Source: Paraburkholderia mimosarum LMG 23256 = NBRC 106338 (GTDB lineage Bacteria > Pseudomonadota > Gammaproteobacteria > Burkholderiales > Burkholderiaceae). Taken from it: a stretch of 36,202 nt of DNA. Where the stretch lies: the NCBI RefSeq assembly GCF_000739815.1, contig NZ_BBJJ01000065.1, forward strand, positions 1-36,202, read 5' to 3'. A model generated the notes under the pieces. The model had not been told where the DNA came from and searched no databases. It saw only the letters and a list, made by a program, of their open reading frames with translations. The position numbers and the translations under genes are program-made. Positions 30,989 to 36,202 of the stretch are shown here, in pieces (within the stretch, counting starts at the first letter, position 1; every line of letters begins with the position of its first letter).

Positions 30989-32050
30989 ATGACCGGCATG
31001 ATCCTTGTCTACCGCTACCGAGTCAAGTCGCTGAACGGCCTCCTCAACAAACAAAGCCGAGCGGTGAATTACGTGTGGAACTTCTGCAACGACACGCAGA
31101 AGCACGCGCTTAGGTGGGGCAAGAAATGGCCGACCGGTTTCTGCCTGAATGTGCTGACGACCGGCAGCAGCAAGGAGCTCGGCATACACTCCGGCACGGT
31201 AAACGCGACGTGCGAACAGTACGCGAAGTCGCGCAGCCAGCATCGACGCCCTTATCTGCGCTATCGCGGCAAGAATTCGCTCGGCTGGGTGCCCTTGAAG
31301 GGCCGTGACCTTAGACGCGAAGGAACGGCGTTCCGCTTCGCCGGCAATACCTTCCGGGTGTTCGACAGCCGCACGCTGCCAGAAGGAACGATCAAGGACG
31401 GCACTAACTTCGCCCAGGACGCACGAGGCAACTGGTTCCTGAATATCGTTATCGAGGTCGCTGACGTGCCCGCGCGGCCTATCCGGTCGGGGGTTGGCAT
31501 CGACCTTGGTCTGAAGGACTTTGCCGCACTCTCCACCGGCGAAAAACTCCCTAACGACCGGTTCGGTCGACGCGCGGCCGAGAAGCTGGCCAAGGCTCAG
31601 CGCGCACGCAAGCACAGGCGGCATATCGCAAAGCTGCACGCCAGGGTTGCCAACGCCCGCGCCGATTTCCAGCACAAGCTGGCACTCGATCTGGTGCGGC
31701 GCTTCGATTACATCGCAGTCGGCAATGTATCGGCCGCCAAACTCACCAGAACCAGGATTGCGAAGAGCGTCTATGACGCATCCTGGTCGTCCTTCCGGGA
31801 CAAGCTCCGTTATAAAGCGATAGCGCACGGGGCAACGTTTGAGGAAGTGAACGAAAGCGGTTCGACCCAGTCCTGTTCGGCGTGTGGATCGAAAGACAGC
31901 ACGACGAGGCCGAAAGGTATCGCGGGACTGCGAATAAGAGAGTGGACCTGCAGTAGCTGTGGTGTCGTGCATGATCGTGATACCAACGCTGCGCGAAACA
32001 TTCTCCGATGCGGACGTGCATCGCCGGGTGCGGGAATTCCTTGCCGTTAG
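30989..32050 (+). CDS. tnpB: RNA-guided endonuclease TnpB (IS200/IS605 OrfB), element 2
   Basis: A 353-residue compact TnpB, quite different from the 467-residue copy. RuvC-I is GIDLGLKD (Asp172). At the usual RuvC-II position the motif is YIAVGNVSAAKL, where Gly245 stands in place of the catalytic Glu. A Glu at 289 (EEVNES) just before the zinc finger may supply the acid, as in the TnpB subgroups described as catalytically rearranged. The zinc-finger cysteines are C296, C299, C321 and C324, and RuvC-III is HDRDTNAARN (Asp331). TTGACA at 30964 and TAAAAT at 30983 form a good -35/-10 pair. The last codons fold into the right-end hairpin. Confidence 0.92.
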   Translation: MTGMILVYRYRVKSLNGLLNKQSRAVNYVWNFCNDTQKHALRWGKKWPTGFCLNVLTTGSSKELGIHSGTVNATCEQYAKSRSQHRRPYLRYRGKNSLGWVPLKGRDLRREGTAFRFAGNTFRVFDSRTLPEGTIKDGTNFAQDARGNWFLNIVIEVADVPARPIRSGVGIDLGLKDFAALSTGEKLPNDRFGRRAAEKLAKAQRARKHRRHIAKLHARVANARADFQHKLALDLVRRFDYIAVGNVSAAKLTRTRIAKSVYDASWSSFRDKLRYKAIAHGATFEEVNESGSTQSCSACGSKDSTTRPKGIAGLRIREWTCSSCGVVHDRDTNAARNILRCGRASPGAGIPCR

Positions 32051-32067
32051 GCGAGGAAGGGCGTCAA
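31950..32067 (+). ncRNA. Predicted omega-RNA end of TnpB element 2
   Basis: The 3' end of tnpB and the 9-bp right-end hairpin (32037-32058, stop codon inside) followed by GGGCGTCAA match the usual omega-RNA 3' scaffold. The guide would start at about 32068 with GAAACGAGC, which is flippase coding sequence. The 5' limit is not determinable here. Confidence 0.5.
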
Positions 32068-33326
32068 GAAACGAGCTTCAATCGGATGTAATAGAAGTTC
32101 ACGCAGGCGGCCGCGAGATAGCCCGCCGCGAGACCGCACAACGCGCCATACGCGCCGAGCCGCGGGATGGCCGCGAGATTCACGGCGAAAGCCACGGCGA
32201 GCGCGAGCAGCCACTTGGCGAGCAATACGAATTTTGCCTGGTATTTGAGCACGACGAGGTTGCCGATCGCTTCGATCCCTGCGGGCACCGAAAGCCACAC
32301 CGCCCAGCGGAAGATGCCGATGGCGCCTTCGTAGTCCGGCCCGAACACGCGGCCTATGATGAAGCCCGCGAGCGCATCGAGCACGAGCGCGCCCGCCACC
32401 ATCAGCGCGGCCGTCATTGCGAAGAGGCGCACGAGGTTGCGGCGTAGCTGCGCGGTCTGCTGCACACGGTAGACGAAGGCGGGCGCGATCGTCTGCGAGA
32501 GCATGAGCGCAAGCGTGATCCAGTTTTCGTTGAGCTGCTGCGCGGCGGAGTAGCGGCCGAGATCGGCGAACGAGATCGTGCGCTCGAGCATGAGGCGATC
32601 GAGCTTCAGGAACAGGTACATGCAAATGAGGCCTAGCCAGAAGACCGTGCCCGCGCTCGCGAAATGCCTGAACAGCGAGCGGTCCACATGCCAGCCGAGC
32701 TTGCCGCCGTGGCGGTGGCGGAAGTAGAGCATGAGCACCGCGCCGATCGCCGCCGATTCGAGCGCCCACAGCCAGCCGAACACGGCGGGCGCGACCGCCG
32801 CGCGCACGAGCAGGTACACGAGCAGCGCCTTGATCACGGCCGTGGTCATGCTCGTGACCAGCTGCGGCTTGCTATACGTCATGCTCTGCAGCCACGCGTT
32901 GATGACACCAACGAACGGCTCGCGAAACAGCATCGTCACGGCGAGACCGGCGAGCATCGCGCCGACGAGCGGATCGGTCACGCCGAGCGCGATGCCCGTC
33001 CACGTGACGAGGAGCGCCGCCGCGGACACGCCGATGCGCAGGGCGAACGCGCTGCCGAGCACGGTGCCGAGCTGCTCGGGCGGTCTGTTGACGATGGTGG
33101 GCACGAGAATCTCGGCGCCGCATACCCAGGTAATGGGCGCGAGCACGAGCAGGAGCGTGTTCGCGTACTGCCACTTGCCGAATACGTCGGGGCCGAAGTA
33201 GCGCGCGAGCACGCCGCTGATGGCGATGGCAACGGCGATCTGCGTGACGCGTTCGAGGCCGAGCCAGACGATGTTCGCAAACGCGCGGGCGACGTCGGGA
33301 TTGCCGAAGCGCTTCAGGCTCAGCAT
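32064..33326 (-). CDS. Wzx-like polysaccharide flippase (MATE/MOP superfamily)
   Basis: A 420-residue protein from ATG 33326 (the open frame extends to 33455, but those 43 residues are not membrane-like and lack homologous character). Twelve or more hydrophobic segments are visible, with YFGPDVFGKWQYANTLLLVL near the start, as in oligosaccharide flippases. Also visible are FREPFVGVINAWLQS and DLGRYSAAQQLNENW, followed by FGPDYEGAIGIFRW. It would move undecaprenyl-linked repeat units across the inner membrane. The TGA stop coincides with the right end (TCA on the + strand) of TnpB element 2, so the last residue(s) were probably altered by the insertion. Confidence 0.88.
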   Translation of the reverse strand: MLSLKRFGNPDVARAFANIVWLGLERVTQIAVAIAISGVLARYFGPDVFGKWQYANTLLLVLAPITWVCGAEILVPTIVNRPPEQLGTVLGSAFALRIGVSAAALLVTWTGIALGVTDPLVGAMLAGLAVTMLFREPFVGVINAWLQSMTYSKPQLVTSMTTAVIKALLVYLLVRAAVAPAVFGWLWALESAAIGAVLMLYFRHRHGGKLGWHVDRSLFRHFASAGTVFWLGLICMYLFLKLDRLMLERTISFADLGRYSAAQQLNENWITLALMLSQTIAPAFVYRVQQTAQLRRNLVRLFAMTAALMVAGALVLDALAGFIIGRVFGPDYEGAIGIFRWAVWLSVPAGIEAIGNLVVLKYQAKFVLLAKWLLALAVAFAVNLAAIPRLGAYGALCGLAAGYLAAACVNFYYIRLKLVS

Positions 33327-33574
33327 CGCGCCTCGCCGTGGTGGCAGGCGCAAAAAGTGGGGCAGGCACGGGCCGTGCGCAATTTCTCCGCCTTTTTTGG
33401 CGAATATTTTGGCGGTAAAAGGAAACGGCGAAGCATTAAAATGGGTGCACACCACTGCCGGAAAACGGCAATTATAGTTTGTAACGGATCCCCCTCTCGG
33501 TAACGGCAGGAGCTTTCAATCACCTGTCGATACGACGAGCAGACCCGAATCCCCATCAGGACGTGAGCTTCCAC

Positions 33575-34969
33575 ATGATTTCGAAATCGATCTTCAAGGC
33601 ATATGACATTCGCGGCGTGATCGGCAAGACGCTCGACACCGACACCGCGCGCGCCATCGGCCGTGCCTTCGGCAGCGAAGTGCGCTCCCAGGGCGGCGAC
33701 GGCGTGGTGATCGCGCGGGACGGCCGGCTCTCGGGTCCCGATCTCTCGCGTGCGCTGGCCGACGGCCTGTGCGAGGCAGGCGTGGACGTGGTCGACGTCG
33801 GCATGGTGCCGACGCCCGTGGGCTATTTCGCCGCGAGCGTGCCGCTCGCGCTCGCGGGCGGCGAGCGCAACGTGGACTCGTGCATCGTCGTGACGGGTAG
33901 CCACAACCCGCCCGACTACAACGGCTTCAAGATGGTCCTGCGCGGCAAGGCGATCTACGGCGACCAGATTCTCGCGCTCCATGACCGCATCGTCGCGGGC
34001 CGTTTCGAAGCGGGCGAGGGCAGCTACACGAAGTACGACATCGCCGATGCGTATGTCGAACGCATCGTGAGCGACGTGAAGCTCGCGCGCCCGATGAAGA
34101 TCGTGGTCGACACCGGCAACGGTGTGGCGGGCGACCTCGCACCGCGTCTTTTCAAGGCGATGGGCTGCGAGCTGGTCGAACTCTTCACCGAAGTGGACGG
34201 CAATTTCCCGAACCACCATCCGGACCCGGCGCACCCGGAGAATCTGCAGGATGTGATCCGCGCGCTCAAGGAAACCGATGCGGAGATCGGCTTCGCGTTC
34301 GACGGCGACGGCGACCGGCTGGGCGTCGTGACCAAGGACGGCCAGATCATCTATCCCGATCGCCAGCTCATGCTGTTCGCGCAGGAAGTGCTCTCGCGCA
34401 ATCCGGGCAAGCAGATCATCTACGACGTGAAGTGCACGCGCAATCTCGCGAAGTGGGTGAAGGACCAGGGCGGCGAGCCGCTCATGTGGAAGACGGGCCA
34501 CTCGCTCGTGAAGGCGAAGCTGCGCGAAACGGGCGCGCCGCTCGCGGGTGAAATGAGCGGTCACGTGTTCTTCAAGGACCGCTGGTACGGCTTCGACGAC
34601 GGCCTCTATACGGGCGCGCGGCTGCTCGAAATCCTCTCGCGCGCGGCCGACCCGAGCAAGCTGCTCAACGACCTGCCGAACTCGCACGCCACGCCCGAGC
34701 TGCAACTGAAGCTCGAAGAAGGCGAGAACTTCGAGCTCATCGCGAAGCTGCAGAAGAACGCGAAGTTTACCGGCGCTGACGAGGTCATCACGATCGACGG
34801 CCTGCGCGTCGAATACCCGGACGGCTTCGGGCTTGCGCGCTCGTCGAACACCACGCCCGTGGTCGTGATGCGCTTCGAGGCCGATAACGATGCGGCGCTT
34901 GCACGCATCCAGGCCGACTTCAAGCGCGTGATTCTCGCCGAGAAGCCAGACGCGAAGCTGCCGTTCTGA
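33575..34969 (+). CDS. manB: Phosphomannomutase/phosphoglucomutase (ManB/AlgC type)
   Basis: A 464-residue alpha-D-phosphohexomutase from ATG 33575 (AGGACG upstream; GTG 33563 is an alternative). The active-site phosphoserine is S109 in VVTGSHNPPDYNG. Metal-binding DGDGDR is at 243-248, the sugar-binding GEMSGH at 325-330, and the C-terminal phosphate loop lies in ARSSNTTPVVVMRFEA. The length matches AlgC/ManB. It interconverts Man-6-P/Man-1-P and Glc-6-P/Glc-1-P, supplying GDP-mannose and UDP-glucose branches for the surface polysaccharides. It is divergent from the flippase gene with a 250-bp gap. No partner gene follows directly. Confidence 0.94.
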   Translation: MISKSIFKAYDIRGVIGKTLDTDTARAIGRAFGSEVRSQGGDGVVIARDGRLSGPDLSRALADGLCEAGVDVVDVGMVPTPVGYFAASVPLALAGGERNVDSCIVVTGSHNPPDYNGFKMVLRGKAIYGDQILALHDRIVAGRFEAGEGSYTKYDIADAYVERIVSDVKLARPMKIVVDTGNGVAGDLAPRLFKAMGCELVELFTEVDGNFPNHHPDPAHPENLQDVIRALKETDAEIGFAFDGDGDRLGVVTKDGQIIYPDRQLMLFAQEVLSRNPGKQIIYDVKCTRNLAKWVKDQGGEPLMWKTGHSLVKAKLRETGAPLAGEMSGHVFFKDRWYGFDDGLYTGARLLEILSRAADPSKLLNDLPNSHATPELQLKLEEGENFELIAKLQKNAKFTGADEVITIDGLRVEYPDGFGLARSSNTTPVVVMRFEADNDAALARIQADFKRVILAEKPDAKLPF

Positions 34970-35551
34970 GGCTACGGTACGGCTTGACCCCGTACTGAAG
35001 CGGACCTCAAATTCAATGAAAAATGCGGCGCCGCGCGGTTTCACCGCCCGGCGCCGCGATTCCCATTGGCGGGGCTTCGCACCGTTTTATTGCTCTTTGC
35101 TCGTTATGGCATGTTTGCGCCACCGTGATACTTCGCACAAGGAAGTCGCATGTTCATCGGATGTGATGAGACATCCTGATCACGACGTGAATCGATCTAC
35201 CAGTAGATGCGGTTCAAGGGCGGGGAAAGCCCACGTTGAGCTCATCGGCGGACTGCCTGCGGTGGAAGGCACTGGCTGCCGCAGCTCTTCGTCATCGCTC
35301 TGATCTGCAGCGCGCCTCGCTTGTCAGGCCTGCGCTTGTGCTAGCGAAAACCTTTGGGTAGACCCTCTGGTCCCCGTCGTCGGAGGCCGGCGTGACTGAT
35401 GAGCCTGCGAGTTGAGTCTTTTGGGCTGCCTCAATCCGACTGGTCGTTCAACCGTTCAACCTCTATCCTGGTGTTCACTGTCACACATTCTATTCCGCAG
35501 AGAGGCTCCAGCATTCCTGTATGAGGAAACCGCCTGCAGCGGGAGGTCAAC
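34970..35551. other. Intergenic region after manB
   Basis: No gene supported. A strong GC hairpin (35025-35057) lies 55 bp after manB. The remainder is lower in coding character. The 20 bp before 35552 contain GGGAGG, the ribosome site of the acyltransferase gene. Confidence 0.45.
35025..35057 (+). terminator. Probable terminator hairpin after manB
   Basis: GCGGCGCCG and CGGCGCCGC form a perfect 9-bp stem around a 15-base loop. There is no T-run, so it may work with Rho or only protect the transcript end. Confidence 0.5.
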
Positions 35552-36202
35552 GTGCATACAAAGAATCGAAGCCTCGAAGGCCTGCGCGGAGCTGCAGCAC
35601 TGCTCGTCGTATTCTTTCACTTGGGGCAGGTGTTGCACCTTCCGGGTGTCGTTCGAAACGGCTATCTCGCAGTTGATCTGTTTTTTGTGCTCAGCGGATT
35701 CGTAGTCTGTTCAGCGTATGGCGAACGCCTGGAGACCGGACGCCACGCGTGGCACTTCCTCGTGCGTCGCTTCGGACGCCTCTGGCCGTTGCATATCGCT
35801 ACCACTGTCCTTTTTTATGTGGTCGGCAGCTTGCCGCTGATCCTCACGCACAGTGGGTTTTTCGCACCGACAGGTGCGGAAACGCTGTCCATCGTGACAA
35901 TGACTCAGGGCTTGAATATTGTTAGCCACTCGTTCGGAAACGCGAACGCGTGGAGCACAAGCGACGAGTTTTACGTCTATCTCCTATTCGCGTCCATTTG
36001 CCTGATTGCACGCCGCCGCGTGCAGGTCGGCTTCGCTTTTGTTTCCGCAACGATCGGCCTCGCAATAGCCATTTACATCGATGCAGGAACATGCGTCTCT
36101 AACGGCCATTGCATGGATCTGACCTCCAACTTTGGATGGGCGCGATGTATTTCCGGTTTTTTCACCGGTGTAGTGATTGCCTTGTTCCGCCAGCGCCTAA
36201 CA
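35552..36202 (+). CDS. Acyltransferase family 3 membrane protein (OafA-like), 5' part only
   Basis: 217 codons are present and the gene continues past the window. GTG at 35552 is preceded by GGGAGG. The start RSLEGLRGAAALLVVFFHLG contains the hallmark R-G-x-A-A and the catalytic His (residue 23). LAVDLFFVLSGFV and RRFGRLWPLH follow as in all acyltransferase-3 proteins, and further hydrophobic helices come after. These enzymes O-acylate (often acetylate) surface polysaccharides from the inner membrane. The specificity is unknown. The gene lies downstream of manB on the same strand but about 580 bp away, so it has its own promoter. Confidence 0.9.
   Translation, partial: MHTKNRSLEGLRGAAALLVVFFHLGQVLHLPGVVRNGYLAVDLFFVLSGFVVCSAYGERLETGRHAWHFLVRRFGRLWPLHIATTVLFYVVGSLPLILTHSGFFAPTGAETLSIVTMTQGLNIVSHSFGNANAWSTSDEFYVYLLFASICLIARRRVQVGFAFVSATIGLAIAIYIDAGTCVSNGHCMDLTSNFGWARCISGFFTGVVIALFRQRLT

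Larger units (their letters stand above)
30921..32067 (+). mobile_element. TnpB-only IS200/IS605-type element 2, inserted between flippase and GT2 genes
   Basis: The left end has a subterminal hairpin CCTCGCCAT-TC-ATGGTGGGG (30925-30944, two G-T pairs). The right end has TTCCTTGCC-GTTA-GGCGAGGAA (32037-32058) followed by GGGCGTCAA, ending in the TCAA tetranucleotide typical of IS608-like right ends. Only tnpB is encoded. Boundaries are within a few bases. It lies on the strand opposite to the genes it separates. Confidence 0.72.

Noticed and set aside
30905..31972. A 355-codon minus-strand frame over tnpB element 2.
   Set aside because: Antisense to a TnpB with clear RuvC and zinc-finger motifs; no independent features.
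33320..35044. A 574-codon minus-strand frame covering manB.
   Set aside because: It is antisense to a gene with all catalytic motifs; its composition (Arg/His/Ala-rich) is typical of shadow frames in GC-rich DNA.

Overview
The window looks like chromosomal DNA of a Burkholderia sensu lato species (Burkholderia, Paraburkholderia or Caballeronia). Most genes are GC-rich, a glmS tail is followed by a wbpV/wbpL/wbpM-type O-antigen block, and an lrgAB pair and a manB/algC-type phosphohexomutase lie nearby. This placement is inferred from gene content and codon use, not from a search.

Layout. (1) 1-8.6 kb: the end of glmS, a GT2 glycosyltransferase, a sugar-nucleotide 4-reductase, WbpL and WbpM on the + strand, then galE and a GT4 glycosyltransferase on the - strand, then lrgA-lrgB. 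(2) 8.6-10.2 kb: a TnpB-only IS200/IS605-type element with a recognisable omega-RNA end. (3) 10.2-22.3 kb: a sparsely coding accessory region that looks like an integrated plasmid or island. It holds an orphan ParB-like HTH protein, a ParM-like actin with a ParR-like partner, several very small membrane proteins, a Cys-rich protein with a possible histone fold, and a three-gene - strand operon (tyrosine recombinase, core-binding-domain partner, StbB/ParA-like protein). A 44-bp palindromic repeat occurs three times and a TTGACTTTGC promoter element three times. (4) 22.4-28.4 kb: a Fap-like functional-amyloid/export locus. It has two tandem 410-residue glycine-rich secreted proteins, two secreted proteins carrying a double-glycine-like motif, a C39-type peptidase, and a convergent outer-membrane barrel with an N-terminal coiled coil. 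(5) 29.3-29.7 kb: three more members of the small membrane protein family seen at 14.7-15.3 kb. (6) 30.0-36.2 kb: surface polysaccharide genes again, namely a GT2 glycosyltransferase and a Wzx-like flippase split by a second TnpB element, a phosphomannomutase/phosphoglucomutase, and the start of an acyltransferase-3.

How the genes fit together. WbpM makes the 4-keto-6-deoxy sugar nucleotide, the reductase probably yields UDP-QuiNAc (or UDP-FucNAc), and WbpL loads the first sugar on undecaprenyl phosphate. The glycosyltransferases extend it, the flippase exports it, and GalE and ManB/AlgC supply precursors. In the Fap-like locus the glycine-rich proteins are the likely surface cargo, the coiled-coil barrel the likely exit pore, and the C39 peptidase the likely processing enzyme.

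The two most novel items are the glycine-rich cargo with double-glycine accessory proteins in a Fap-like layout, and the five-member family of 35-43 residue membrane proteins ending in NGRKADRER-like motifs, which has its own conserved upstream element.
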